Shown here: in pieces, positions 9,642 through 18,321 of the stretch | Layout: each line of letters opens with the position of its first letter | How positions within the stretch are numbered: position 1 is the stretch's first letter | Origin: Chlorogloea sp. CCALA 695 | GTDB lineage: Bacteria > Cyanobacteriota > Cyanobacteriia > Cyanobacteriales > Chroococcidiopsidaceae | NCBI RefSeq assembly: GCF_003003885.1 | Contig: NZ_PVWN01000028.1 | Span: 1 to 51,274 of the forward strand | Length of the DNA: 51,274 bases | Direction: 5' to 3' | Program-made: the position numbers and the translations under genes | Notes under the pieces: generated by a model | What the model was told of the DNA's origin: nothing | Seen by the model: the letters and a program-made list of their open reading frames with translations, nothing else | Database searches by the model: none

Positions 9642-9983
9642 ATGCAAGCCAAGCAAAAGGTAACATTTTACCTAACTCCAGAAATACATAGAAGGCTCAA
9701 AATCAGATCGGCTATTGACTCTGAGCCAATGTCCGAACTAGCCGAAAAAGCAATTGGTTTTTATCTAACTCATCCAGAAATGGTAGAGGAAGTAGAAACA
9801 ATTCACGGTCGTACTCATCAGCTATACGCTTGCCCAGAGTGTGCCACTACTGTAGTAGTCAAAGATGGTGAAATGGTAGCCATAGGTAGCCAGAGCGGAG
9901 TATTAGAAGAACAATTGACCGTAGCTCAAGTAACACCCGGCGCGGCGGCAGGTCAAGAAGAATTAGTACCTTGTTTGAAGTGA
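9642..9983 (+). CDS. Ribbon-helix-helix protein upstream of ycf46
   Basis: A 113-residue protein. The N-terminal KVTFYLTPEIHRRLKIRSAIDSEPMSELAEKAI fits a ribbon-helix-helix DNA-binding fold: one beta strand, then two helices. The centre holds a CPEC pair (YACPECATTVVV) that could be half of a zinc ribbon, with one more cysteine near the C-terminus. The gene is 77 bases upstream of ycf46. This neighbourhood recurs in cyanobacteria as far as I recall, so it may regulate or act with ycf46. No enzymatic motif is present and its targets are unknown. Confidence 0.65.
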   Translation: MQAKQKVTFYLTPEIHRRLKIRSAIDSEPMSELAEKAIGFYLTHPEMVEEVETIHGRTHQLYACPECATTVVVKDGEMVAIGSQSGVLEEQLTVAQVTPGAAAGQEELVPCLK

Positions 9984-10060
9984 ATTAAAGCAACAGTGCT
10001 GCAATAATTTTCTCTAACTATCCAAATTGTTTTTATTCGGTTCCAAGTAGGTTGACGGTC

Positions 10061-11569
10061 ATGCAAGAAGAGCTAAACATTCTCATCCAAGCTCAATACC
10101 CCTTAATCTACCTTGTGACATCCGAGGAAGAACGGGCAGAGAGCGCGATTTCTACCATCGCCCAAACAAGACCACCACGTCGTATATACCTTTGGACAGT
10201 AACTCACGGCATTGTCGAATACGGTCAACCCCGGAATGTTACCCAACATAACACCGTATCGCCAGAGGCTGCTATTGAGTGGGCGATCAGACAAAAGGAG
10301 CCAGGAATATTTATATTTAAGGATTTACACCCTTTTATAGATTCCCCGGCAACAACGCGGTGGTTAAGAGATGCGATCGCCAGCTTCAAAGGAACGCAAA
10401 AAACAATTATCTTGATGTCTCCAGTACAGCAAGTACCTATTGAGCTAGAAAAAGAAGTTGTAGTTATCGACTTCCCCTTGCCAGACATGACAGAATTAAA
10501 CCAAGTTTTGTCTAAGCAACTAGAGCAAACTAAGTCACGAAAAATTACGACCGAAGCTAGAGAAAAGTTACTAAAAGCTGCACTGGGATTAACCAAGGAT
10601 GAGGCTGAGAAAGTTTATCGTAAAGCTCAAGTTACTAAAGGCAGCTTGACCGAAAACGAAGTAGACATTGTACTGTCAGAGAAAAAACAGTTAATTCGCC
10701 GCAACGGGATTTTAGAATACATTGAAGAAGACGAAACCCTAGAAGCTGTTGGTGGATTAGACGAACTTAAGCACTGGCTAAAACAACGCTCTAATGCCTT
10801 TACGGAAAGAGCTAGAGAGTATGGCTTGCCTCAGCCTAAAGGAATGTTAATTTTAGGCGTACCAGGCTGCGGTAAATCGTTAATTGCCAAAACTACCTCT
10901 CGTCTGTGGGGCTTGCCTTTACTAAGACTAGACATGGGTAGAGTCTACGATGGCTCGATGGTGGGAAGAAGTGAAGCAAATTTGCGAAACGCCTTAAAAA
11001 CTGCTGAATCGATTTCTCCAGCAATTTTATTCATCGATGAATTAGACAAAGCGTTTGCTGGAAATACGGGTTCGGGTGATTCGGACGGCGGTACATCAAG
11101 TAGAATATTTGGTTCTTTCCTTACCTGGATGCAGGAGAAAACGTCTCCCGTCTTTGTCATGGCAACCGCCAACCGCGTCGAACGCTTGCCTGGGGAATTT
11201 TTACGCAAAGGACGCTTTGACGAGCTATTCTTTGTAGATTTGCCCACCGCCGACGAGCGTAAAGAAATATTCAACATTCACTTGCTCAAACGCAAGCGAG
11301 ATATTACTCGCTTTGATTTAGAGCAATTGGCAAAAGTTGCTGATGGGTTTTCCGGTGCAGAAATTGAGCAAGCATTAGTTGCGGCTATGTACGAAGCCTT
11401 TGCTCAAGATCGGGAATTTACTCAATTAGATATTATTGCGGCTATTAAGTCCACGCTGCCTCTGTCCAAAACCATGACAGAACAAGTCACCGCCTTAAGA
11501 GATTGGGCAAGACAGCGTGCTAGACCTGCTGCAACCTCCGTAGCTGAGTATCAGCGTATGGAGTTTTAA
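10061..11569 (+). CDS. ycf46: Ycf46-type AAA+ ATPase
   Basis: About 502 residues. The N-terminal part (about 1-220) begins with MQEELNILIQAQYPLIYLVTSEEER, the conserved Ycf46 N-domain. The C-terminal AAA+ module has Walker A GVPGCGKS, Walker B ILFIDELDKAF, sensor-1 MATANR and a second-region arginine in RKGRFDELFFVDLP. Ycf46 is encoded in some algal plastids and conserved in cyanobacteria. In Synechocystis it has been linked to inorganic carbon use and photosynthesis regulation. ATG 10061 is preferred to the upstream TTG 10052 because family members start at this MxEELN segment. It is followed by ycf35. Confidence 0.9.
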   Translation: MQEELNILIQAQYPLIYLVTSEEERAESAISTIAQTRPPRRIYLWTVTHGIVEYGQPRNVTQHNTVSPEAAIEWAIRQKEPGIFIFKDLHPFIDSPATTRWLRDAIASFKGTQKTIILMSPVQQVPIELEKEVVVIDFPLPDMTELNQVLSKQLEQTKSRKITTEAREKLLKAALGLTKDEAEKVYRKAQVTKGSLTENEVDIVLSEKKQLIRRNGILEYIEEDETLEAVGGLDELKHWLKQRSNAFTERAREYGLPQPKGMLILGVPGCGKSLIAKTTSRLWGLPLLRLDMGRVYDGSMVGRSEANLRNALKTAESISPAILFIDELDKAFAGNTGSGDSDGGTSSRIFGSFLTWMQEKTSPVFVMATANRVERLPGEFLRKGRFDELFFVDLPTADERKEIFNIHLLKRKRDITRFDLEQLAKVADGFSGAEIEQALVAAMYEAFAQDREFTQLDIIAAIKSTLPLSKTMTEQVTALRDWARQRARPAATSVAEYQRMEF

Positions 11570-11718
11570 AAGCTTTCTCCTGCTACCACAGGGGGAAAGG
11601 CTGGCAATTGCCAGCAGTTGACAAAAAAGTCGCCTTGGTTATCCCGTTTCAAACAGCGCGACGAAACCTGACCAAAACTGTTGTCGTTTTAATTCAGATT
11701 TCCTAGGAGGAAACCCAA
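11570..11718. promoter_or_regulatory. ycf46-ycf35 spacer with hairpins and strong RBS
   Basis: The 149-base gap holds an imperfect hairpin (CTTTCTCC pairing with GGGGGAAAG, about 11573-11599), then the perfect palindrome CTGGCAATTGCCAG at 11601-11614. The start of ycf35 has one of the best ribosome sites in the window (AGGAGG, about 11705-11710). This suggests that ycf35 is translated at high level and may have its own promoter, with the hairpins acting as a processing site or attenuator after ycf46. Confidence 0.4.
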
Positions 11719-12072
11719 ATGTCCCATTTTAGCACTCTACGCACCAAAATCGCTGATGCCGAAATCCTCAAGGCTTCCTTACGCGACTTAGGCATCAACA
11801 CCAAGACCGAAGCTGACGTTCGCGGCTACAACGGTCAAAGAGTTCGTGCTGACCTAGTTGCAGTATTAGAAGGCGAATACGATTTAGGCTGGTCACGCAA
11901 CAGCGATGGTTCTTTTGACCTAATTGCTGACCTATGGGGCGTTGCTAAAAAGCACAACCAAACTGAGTTAATCAACTCTATCAACCAAAAGTACGCTGTT
12001 AACAAGACCTTATCAGAAGTCAAGCAACGCGGTTTACAAAATGCTAACGTCCAGCTAGTTGTAAACAAGTAA
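11719..12072 (+). CDS. ycf35: Ycf35 / DUF1257 protein
   Basis: A 117-residue soluble protein of the DUF1257 family, known as Ycf35 in red algal plastids. The N-terminal MSHFSTLRTKIADAEILKASL and the central GYNGQRVRADLVAVLEGEYDLGW are diagnostic. The function is unknown; in many cyanobacteria it lies with ferredoxin-like or ycf46 genes, and here it is directly downstream of ycf46. A strong ribosome site and a perfect terminator bracket it, which suggests steady, high expression. Length is typical and no defects are visible. Confidence 0.9.
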   Translation: MSHFSTLRTKIADAEILKASLRDLGINTKTEADVRGYNGQRVRADLVAVLEGEYDLGWSRNSDGSFDLIADLWGVAKKHNQTELINSINQKYAVNKTLSEVKQRGLQNANVQLVVNK

Positions 12073-12102
12073 TTTGACTTTCAGCGCGTTTCAAAACTTA
12101 GA

Positions 12103-12138
12103 GGGTTAACCTATTTTTGTTAGGTTAACCCTTTTTTT
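12103..12138 (+). terminator. Intrinsic terminator after ycf35
   Basis: A perfect 11-base stem, GGGTTAACCTA (12103-12113) pairing with TAGGTTAACCC (12121-12131), with a 7-base loop and a seven-T tail. Its tail overlaps the stop codon of the converging chemoreceptor pseudogene. On the minus strand the same stem is followed by few Ts, so it acts mainly for ycf35. Confidence 0.9.
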
Positions 12139-12786
12139 ATATTACAGCTTTCAGTTTTTGAGCCGCTTCGTTTAGTTGTTCAGTGCTGGCTTTAACTTGA
12201 GTAATGCCACTCTCTCTGGCGCTTAAATTAAGCGAGTTCATGGCGGTAACTACTTGCTGCACAGCTAAAGCTTGTTGTTGAGCGCTGAGGGCAATTTGTT
12301 GACTATTGAGAAACACATTATTAATAGAGTCAGCATATTAGTTTGATTAGCTAAGTCGCCAACTAAACTTGAAATGCCACTAATTTGATTTGTCTGTTCG
12401 CTTAAACAGATAATTGCTTGGGCGATCGCTTCCACCTTATCTTTAAGTGTAGACATTCCCCGGATGGTTTGATTGACAGCTTTAGTGCCTTTTTCGGCTA
12501 ATACTAATACTTGACGCGCGTTAGCCGCCGAAGCAGTGGCTTGTTCAACAGATTGGTGAGAAGACGCACCTAATTCTTCGATTGTAGTTGTAGTTGGATT
12601 TACAGAAATTGCTTGTCTGGCGATCGCCCGTTCTTGTTGTACAGTGGTAGCAATTTCATGAGAACTTGGAGAAATTATTCGCCCTGTACTATTGAGTGCT
12701 TGGTCATAGCGCCTCATAGTCTGCAATACACTTATCCAAGCAAGTAGTAAGATAACTAAAGTGATTAACAGCAGTGCGATCGCCAC
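12137..12786 (-). pseudogene. Methyl-accepting chemotaxis protein, decayed
   Basis: The first frame (from GTG 12786) begins in a membrane helix (AIALLLITLVILLLAWISV) and continues through a receptor signalling domain as far as GDLANQTNMLTL. There the expected hairpin tip (LNAAVEAVRAGE-type) is missing. The sequence resumes in another frame as NNVFLNSQQIALSAQQQAL and LNEAAQKLKAVI, the C-terminal end of the same protein family, stopping at 12137. So about 75-80 codons, including the CheW/CheA contact tip, have been deleted with a frameshift. The 5' end may also be truncated. It sits where kdpD is often found after kdpC. Confidence 0.8.
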
Positions 12787-12908
12787 AAATGCCTGCGGAG
12801 ATTTTAATTAAACGATAGATGATGTTTACTCCTGACACTATCTAGGTTCCCAATATTTAACACTAACTAACGCGCGTTTCAAGCTATTTTAGTTAAAGTT
12901 TTTCTTGA

Positions 12909-13511
12909 TTATTTCTGTTGACGAGAAAAGGCAAGAATATCAAGTTCGCGGTTTAAGCTCAAAACATTAACACCTGGTTCGCCAAAAATGCCTAAAAATC
13001 TGCCTTGAGTATGTTTAACAATCAAAGGAGCGATATCTTCAGTAGATAAGTTTCGAGCGGTGGCGACTTTTTCTAACTGCGCGATCGCACTTGCTACACT
13101 AATATGCGGATCTAAGCTAGAACCAGAAGTATAAACTAAGTCGGCAGTAGGTGGTTGCACATTGATTTCTTGCAACCTGTCAACTTCTGCTTGAATGCGT
13201 TTAAGTAAGTCAGGGTTGCTAGGCGCAAGGTTACTCGCACTCGATAAGCCTGTAGGCGTGGCTTCTTTTCCTTGGCTGTAATTGCTGGTACTGGGACGAC
13301 TTGAAAAATATGGCTCTGTAGTAAAAGCTTGACCAATTAAAGCCGAACCGATTAATTTTCCTTCTAAGTTTGGCACTAAACTACCATTAGCTTGGTAAGG
13401 AAACACTACTTGTGCGATCGCCAAAACTAGGATTGGATAAATAATTGCTGTTAGTACCCATAATACTAAAGTCATCCGAATTGCTTTAGTAGTTTCGCCA
13501 ATTACTGACAT
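12909..13511 (-). CDS. kdpC: Potassium-transporting ATPase subunit KdpC
   Basis: A 200-residue KdpC. One N-terminal membrane helix (LWVLTAIIYPILVLAIAQVVF) is followed by a periplasmic domain with GSALIGQAFTTEPYFSSRPS, SGSSLDPHISVASAIAQ and GEPGVNVLSLNRELD, all typical of the family. KdpC is needed for assembly and potassium-dependent ATP hydrolysis of the KdpFABC pump. It starts three bases after the kdpF stop codon and is the last intact gene of the operon. Nothing like the cyanobacterial KdpD follows it; a decayed chemoreceptor does. Confidence 0.93.
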   Translation of the reverse strand: MSVIGETTKAIRMTLVLWVLTAIIYPILVLAIAQVVFPYQANGSLVPNLEGKLIGSALIGQAFTTEPYFSSRPSTSNYSQGKEATPTGLSSASNLAPSNPDLLKRIQAEVDRLQEINVQPPTADLVYTSGSSLDPHISVASAIAQLEKVATARNLSTEDIAPLIVKHTQGRFLGIFGEPGVNVLSLNRELDILAFSRQQK

Positions 13512-13514
13512 AAG

Positions 13515-13742
13515 CTAGAAACGCTCCGGTTGAAAGACGACAACAAATAAATACACCACAAGTCCAAACGTTAGCAAACCTAGTAAACCCAAAGCGTAAG
13601 CATGGCGGCGCTCTAACGAGCCATTGGCGGCGGCGTAAACGGCAGGAGCAACAACCAAATTTAAACACAATAGTAAAAAGGCGTATAGGGGCAATTTCTG
13701 CCTGCGCCACTCAATTCCACTCAATAGATTAATGTTTTCCAT
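13515..13742 (-). CDS. kdpF: KdpF-like small subunit (KdpF/KdpG)
   Basis: About 75 residues from ATG 13742. There are two membrane helices: LPLYAFLLLCLNLVVAPAVYA and a C-terminal ALGLLGLLTFGLVVYLFVVVFQPERF. The second matches the single helix of KdpF, ending in the usual PERF. The N-terminal extension with an extra helix is the cyanobacterial variant located between kdpB and kdpC and called kdpG in Anabaena. It probably stabilises the KdpABC complex. An upstream in-frame start (13784) would overlap kdpB by 31 bases, so I chose the ATG 11 bases after kdpB. Confidence 0.75.
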   Translation of the reverse strand: MENINLLSGIEWRRQKLPLYAFLLLCLNLVVAPAVYAAANGSLERRHAYALGLLGLLTFGLVVYLFVVVFQPERF

Positions 13743-13753
13743 GTTTTTGTAGT

Positions 13754-15832
13754 TTAAGCTAAACCAATTCCAGTAATTACCCAATCAATTACCTTAACTG
13801 CTATAAATGGCGCAATCACGCCACCTAAGCCATAAATTAAGATATTTCTTTGCAACAACTGATTAGCGGTCAAGGGTCGAAATTTTACCCCAGTTAACGC
13901 TAAAGGAATTAGCGCCGGAATAATCAAAGCGTTGTAGATCAAGGCTGACAATACGGCGGAATTTGTGCTAGTCAAGCGCATGATATTAAGACTATCTAGC
14001 CGCGCCGAGGTAAAGATGACCGGAATAATGGCAAAGTATTTGGCAATATCGTTAGCAATCGAAAAAGTCGTCAAAGCACCACGAGTAATTAGTAATTGCT
14101 TACCAATTGCCACAATATCAATTAATTTTGTGGGATCGGAGTCTAAATCGACCATATTTGCCGCTTCTTTGGCGGCTTGGGTTCCCGTATTCATGGCTAC
14201 GCCGACATTTGCCTGCGCTAAAGCTGGAGCGTCATTAGTGCCATCTCCAGTCATTGCTACTAACTTACCTTGTGCCTGTTCTTGTTTGATAACTTCGATT
14301 TTGTCTTCGGGGGTAGCTTCCGCGATAAAGTCATCAACTCCCGCCTCCGCCGCAATTACTGAAGCTGTAATTCGGTTATCTCCTGTCAACATGACGCTGC
14401 GGACACCCATGCGCCGCAATTGATCGAAACGTTCGCGGATACCAGGCTTAATAATATCCTTCAAATAAATTACCCCGTAAACATCGTTATTTAGAGCTAC
14501 AGCTAAAGGCGTACCACCTAAATTAGAAACTTTTTCGTAAGCAGTATCGAGATCGGGTGTCAAAGTACCGCTACGCGAACGCACAAAGCCTTTAACCGCA
14601 TCTACTGCGCCTTTTCTCGTCTCTCTCCCATCGGGCAAATTTGTACCGCTCATCCGGGTTTTAGCGGAAAACTCTAACCCTTCGGCGGCATTACGATCAA
14701 AATCGACAGTTGCCCCTAATTTCTCGGCTAAACGCACAATCGATTTACCTTCTGGGGTTTCATCAAAAATACTAGCTGCCAGCGCCACTTTAGCAATATC
14801 ATCCATTGAGTGCCCGTTGACAGGGATAAATTCTTCAGCTAGGCGGTTTCCTAGGGTAATTGTGCCAGTTTTGTCTAAAACCAAGGTATTCACGTCGCCG
14901 CAAGCTTCTACCGCCCTACCAGAGGTAGCAATGACGTTAAATTGAGCGACTCTATCCATCCCAGCAATGCCGATCGCACTTAGCAAGCCGCCGATAGTAG
15001 TGGGAATTAATGCCACAAGTAAAGCAATCAAAACAGTAATGCTAACTGGGCTACCTACATAATTTGCGATCGCGCTTAAAGTTGCAACTACAAACAAAAA
15101 TACCAGCGTCAGCACGGCTAGTAATACCGTTAAAGCGATTTCATTAGGGGTTTTTGAACGTTCCGCGCCTTCGACTAAAGCAATCATGCGATCAATAAAG
15201 CCTTTCCCCGGATCGGACGTAATGCGAATAGTTAATTCATCCGACAATATCCGCGTTCCCCCAGTCACCGAACTAGCTACGTCCGATCCTGGTTCTTTGA
15301 GTACGGGGGCAGATTCGCCAGTAATTGCTGATTCATCTACCGATGCTACTCCGGCGATAACTTCGCCATCGGCGGGAATAATATCGCCAGCAATAACTTT
15401 TACCATATCCTCTCGATGCAGGGTAGTAGAAGATACTTCTTGCAACGAACCATCTGGTAATAGCTTACGGGCGATCGTGTCTGATTTGGTTGATCGCAAC
15501 GCATCAGCTTGAGCTTTTCCGCGCCCTTCGGCTACCGCTTCCGCAAAGTTGGCAAATACTACAGTAAAGAACAAAATCAGCGCAATTAAACCGTTAAACA
15601 GCCGTAAATTGTCGCCTCTAACGGGCCCAAACAAATACGGGTCGATAGTCAGTAAAGCAACAATAATCGTGCCTATCCAAACCAAAAACATTACAGGGTT
15701 TTTGATTGATTGCTTAGGATTTAACTTGACAAAAGCCTCTTTTATGGCTCTTGTATAAATTCCCTTGGTGTTGGCTTTAGGCTTGTTTCGGCGCGACGAA
15801 CCAGAGGCACTAGGTTGAGGATTTGCATCCAT
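13754..15832 (-). CDS. kdpB: Potassium-transporting ATPase subunit KdpB
   Basis: A 692-residue P-type ATPase, the catalytic subunit of the Kdp pump. Visible are the actuator loop [10 protein letters not shown], the phosphorylation motif [14 protein letters not shown], the nucleotide-binding region, the hinge [31 protein letters not shown], and membrane helices at both ends. The DKTG Asp is phosphorylated while KdpA takes up potassium. It follows kdpA with a 53-base spacer that contains heptamer repeats, whereas the following kdp genes are spaced by 3-11 bases. Intact and of normal length. Confidence 0.95.
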   Translation of the reverse strand: MDANPQPSASGSSRRNKPKANTKGIYTRAIKEAFVKLNPKQSIKNPVMFLVWIGTIIVALLTIDPYLFGPVRGDNLRLFNGLIALILFFTVVFANFAEAVAEGRGKAQADALRSTKSDTIARKLLPDGSLQEVSSTTLHREDMVKVIAGDIIPADGEVIAGVASVDESAITGESAPVLKEPGSDVASSVTGGTRILSDELTIRITSDPGKGFIDRMIALVEGAERSKTPNEIALTVLLAVLTLVFLFVVATLSAIANYVGSPVSITVLIALLVALIPTTIGGLLSAIGIAGMDRVAQFNVIATSGRAVEACGDVNTLVLDKTGTITLGNRLAEEFIPVNGHSMDDIAKVALAASIFDETPEGKSIVRLAEKLGATVDFDRNAAEGLEFSAKTRMSGTNLPDGRETRKGAVDAVKGFVRSRSGTLTPDLDTAYEKVSNLGGTPLAVALNNDVYGVIYLKDIIKPGIRERFDQLRRMGVRSVMLTGDNRITASVIAAEAGVDDFIAEATPEDKIEVIKQEQAQGKLVAMTGDGTNDAPALAQANVGVAMNTGTQAAKEAANMVDLDSDPTKLIDIVAIGKQLLITRGALTTFSIANDIAKYFAIIPVIFTSARLDSLNIMRLTSTNSAVLSALIYNALIIPALIPLALTGVKFRPLTANQLLQRNILIYGLGGVIAPFIAVKVIDWVITGIGLA

Positions 15833-15836
15833 TATG

Positions 15837-15864
15837 GGTAATGGGTAATAGGTAATAGGTAATT
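15837..15864. repeat. Heptamer tandem repeat (STRR-like) between kdpA and kdpB
   Basis: Four consecutive 7-base units on the plus strand: GGTAATG, GGTAATA, GGTAATA, GGTAATT. This is the form of the short tandemly repeated repetitive sequences known from cyanobacteria. It fills half of the 53-base kdpA-kdpB spacer and ends 4 bases before the kdpB start codon, which leaves little room for a normal ribosome site. Unit number could therefore influence KdpB translation. Confidence 0.85.
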
Positions 15865-15885
15865 CTTGAAGTCTAGTAGATATTT

Positions 15886-17571
15886 CTACTGCTGACTTGC
15901 AATACTAAAAGCTTCAGCAATTGGCCCTAAAGCTAAGACTGGAAAAAATGTTAATACACCCAAAACTAAAATTATTCCGGCTGTAACGGTTGTAAATAAA
16001 AACGTATCGGTTCTTAATGTTCCAGAAGTTTCGGGTACAGGTTGTTTTTGCCTCATACTGTCAGCTAACAGCAAAATAGCAATAATCGGCACATAACGCC
16101 CTGCTAGTAAGCTTACAAGCGTGCTGAGATTCCACCATATAGTCGCGTCTCCCAACCCTTCAAAACCCGAACCATTATTAGCGGCGGCGGAGGTGTATTC
16201 GTACACTACTTGCGCCAACCCGTGAAATCCAGGGTTGCTAATTCCTGACAAAGCATCGGCAAAGCCAAGGGTAATAGCGCTAGGAATTAAAACTACAATC
16301 GGGTGAACCAGTAACACTACACTAGCAAGGACAATTTCTCGCTGTTCTACTTTGCGCCCCAAAAATTCTGGGGTACGCCCTACCATTAATCCGGTGACAA
16401 ATACCGATAAAATTAGGTAAATAAACAAGTACGCTGTTCCGGTTCCCTGTCCGCCCCACACAATTTGTAGGAACATATTGAGCAAGGTAGAAAAGCCTCC
16501 GTTGGGCATTAAAGAATCGTGCATTCCATTGACTGCACCGCACATAGTTCCTGTGGTAGCAACAGCCCATAAAGCAGTTTGCGCCCAGCCAAACCTAACT
16601 TCTTTACCTTCTAAGTTTGGCTGCGGTGAATCTAAAAGGGCATTTATTAAGGGGTTTCCTTGAAATTCTCCTACGGCGGTGAGGAAAGTTAAAAAGGTAA
16701 AAATTATAAATACCATCCCAAATAACAACCAAGCTTGTTTGAGATTGCCAGCAATTATGCCATAGGTAAAAATCAAGGCGGCGGGAATACATATCATCCC
16801 CAGAGTTTCTAATAAATTAGTCGCTGGATTGGGATTTTCAAACGGATGGGCGGAGTTGATGGCAAAAAAACCGCCGCCATTTTCCCCTAATTGTTTAATT
16901 GCTTCAAAATGAGCTACGGGCCCTCTAGCAATAGTTTGAGTTGCACCTTCTAAAGTCGTAACGGTTGCTGGGGCGGCTAGGGTTTCTGGTACGCCTAAAA
17001 TTACTAGCAATATTGCCCCCACAAAAGATAGTGGTAGTAATATGCGCGTAATAGATATAGTTAAGTCAACGTAGAAGTTACCTAATGGTCTACCAGTCAA
17101 GCCTTTGATAAAAGCAATCCCCACTGCTAAACCTGTCGCCGCCGAGGTAAACATTAAAAATCCCAGCCCTAACATTTGACTGAGATAACTTAAGGTTGTT
17201 TCGCCGGAGTAATGTTGCTGGTCGGTATTGGTTAAAAAAGAAATAGTTGTATGTAACGATAAATGCCAAACTGGGGCAGTTAAGTCTGTAGGATTTAAGG
17301 GCAAGAACGCTTGAGTGCTAAGGAGCAAAAATACTATTATGCCCATGACTAGGTTGCTATATAGTATCGCTCTGGCGTACTGCCAGCCTGTCATATCATC
17401 TTTTGCCTGTACGCCTCCTAATTTGTAAAGGATACTTTCTACAGGATTCATTAACGGGTCAAGAATGGTTCTTTGACCTAAAAACAAACGAGCTATGTAT
17501 CTGCCAAGAGGATAGGCGATCGCTATGATGAGTAATAGCGTCAAAGCAATTTGAAAAATTCCTTGCAACAT
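15886..17571 (-). CDS. kdpA: Potassium-transporting ATPase subunit KdpA
   Basis: A 561-residue membrane protein with about ten helices, the potassium-binding and translocating subunit of KdpFABC. Family features seen are the pore-loop motifs [49 protein letters not shown] and the last filter [15 protein letters not shown]. It is the first gene of kdpA-kdpB-kdpF-kdpC. Such operons are induced by potassium limitation or osmotic stress. No obvious regulator gene lies next to it; the 168 bases directly upstream should hold the promoter, but I cannot point to convincing -35/-10 boxes. Confidence 0.95.
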   Translation of the reverse strand: MLQGIFQIALTLLLIIAIAYPLGRYIARLFLGQRTILDPLMNPVESILYKLGGVQAKDDMTGWQYARAILYSNLVMGIIVFLLLSTQAFLPLNPTDLTAPVWHLSLHTTISFLTNTDQQHYSGETTLSYLSQMLGLGFLMFTSAATGLAVGIAFIKGLTGRPLGNFYVDLTISITRILLPLSFVGAILLVILGVPETLAAPATVTTLEGATQTIARGPVAHFEAIKQLGENGGGFFAINSAHPFENPNPATNLLETLGMICIPAALIFTYGIIAGNLKQAWLLFGMVFIIFTFLTFLTAVGEFQGNPLINALLDSPQPNLEGKEVRFGWAQTALWAVATTGTMCGAVNGMHDSLMPNGGFSTLLNMFLQIVWGGQGTGTAYLFIYLILSVFVTGLMVGRTPEFLGRKVEQREIVLASVVLLVHPIVVLIPSAITLGFADALSGISNPGFHGLAQVVYEYTSAAANNGSGFEGLGDATIWWNLSTLVSLLAGRYVPIIAILLLADSMRQKQPVPETSGTLRTDTFLFTTVTAGIILVLGVLTFFPVLALGPIAEAFSIASQQ

Positions 17572-18321
17572 TGATGAAAGTTACTTTCCATTTGATTAAT
17601 TTGGATGTGCTAGTTCATGCCCTTAGCTACATCATCAAGATTATGCGTTAAAACGTGCGTGCGATCGCTATCGAAAGCTAACAAGCTAATCGTTTCTTTA
17701 TTAACCCTAAATAAGGGAACAAAACTTACTTGATACCAATTGCTTATACTTAGGATAATCCGGCTTTTACGGATGTTTATTACTCTCCTGTTTGGGCTGC
17801 TAGTTGCTGATACTTATCAATTTTCTGTACCATCGCAGAATACCGCACCAGATTTCTGCTATGTCAACCAATTATATCTACTCAATGTTTTTTTATCAGT
17901 GAGCTTTGCATCTATCTCTAGATAGATAATGTTATACTATTATTTTTGCTTTAAAAATTAACAGTAATTACTATGTTTCAAAAAAGTCTTAGTCAAAAAT
18001 ACATTCTAAAAATCCTTAGATTTATAAGTTAATTCGTATACAGCGTACTAAAAATAATGGTGGAATACATAAAAAAAATTTTCTTGTGTATTCCATCGGA
18101 AGAGTATTCTGTCGGCGGATTTTATGCTTTAGTAATATAATTAAGATTTTACACAAAAAAGTATTTAACAAACGGTAAAAGCAAGTTGTTGAGCTTAATC
18201 GTTAGCTTAGAAAAATAAACTAAAACCTATTACTTTGTGAAGATTGGGTTTTTAGAGATGCAATTATTTATTTTATTAAAAATTTTTAGAGTTGTTAGTA
18301 ACCAAGCTAGATTTATAAATT
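17572..18321. other. 750-base AT-rich intergenic region
   Basis: No convincing gene is seen between the divergent kdpA and NACHT genes. A 61-codon frame starting at TTG 17740 lacks a ribosome site and a family match. The right half (17930-18320) is strongly AT-rich. It contains an inverted repeat, TGGAATACA at 18061-18069 and TGTATTCCA at 18087-18095 with a 17-base loop, listed separately. The region is much longer than other divergent promoters here and may include the footprint of a lost gene or insertion. Confidence 0.4.
18061..18095. promoter_or_regulatory. Inverted repeat upstream of the NACHT gene
   Basis: TGGAATACA (18061-18069) and TGTATTCCA (18087-18095) are perfect 9-base inverted arms around a 17-base AT-only-type loop containing eight consecutive As. 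A third partial copy, AGTATTC, follows at about 18103. As DNA this could be an operator with half-sites roughly 2.5 turns apart; as RNA it would form a hairpin without a T tail. It lies about 230 bases before the NACHT start. Confidence 0.4.

Noticed and set aside
13965-14423. 152-codon plus-strand frame opposite kdpB
   Set aside because: Antisense of a highly conserved P-type ATPase; no independent features.
15837-15864. Heptamer array considered as a CRISPR remnant
   Set aside because: Units are 7 bases and directly adjacent with no spacers; no cas genes are in the window.
17740-17925. 61-codon plus-strand frame between kdpA and the NACHT gene
   Set aside because: It starts at TTG without a ribosome site, contains no recognisable family and has the composition of AT-rich spacer read as hydrophobic residues.
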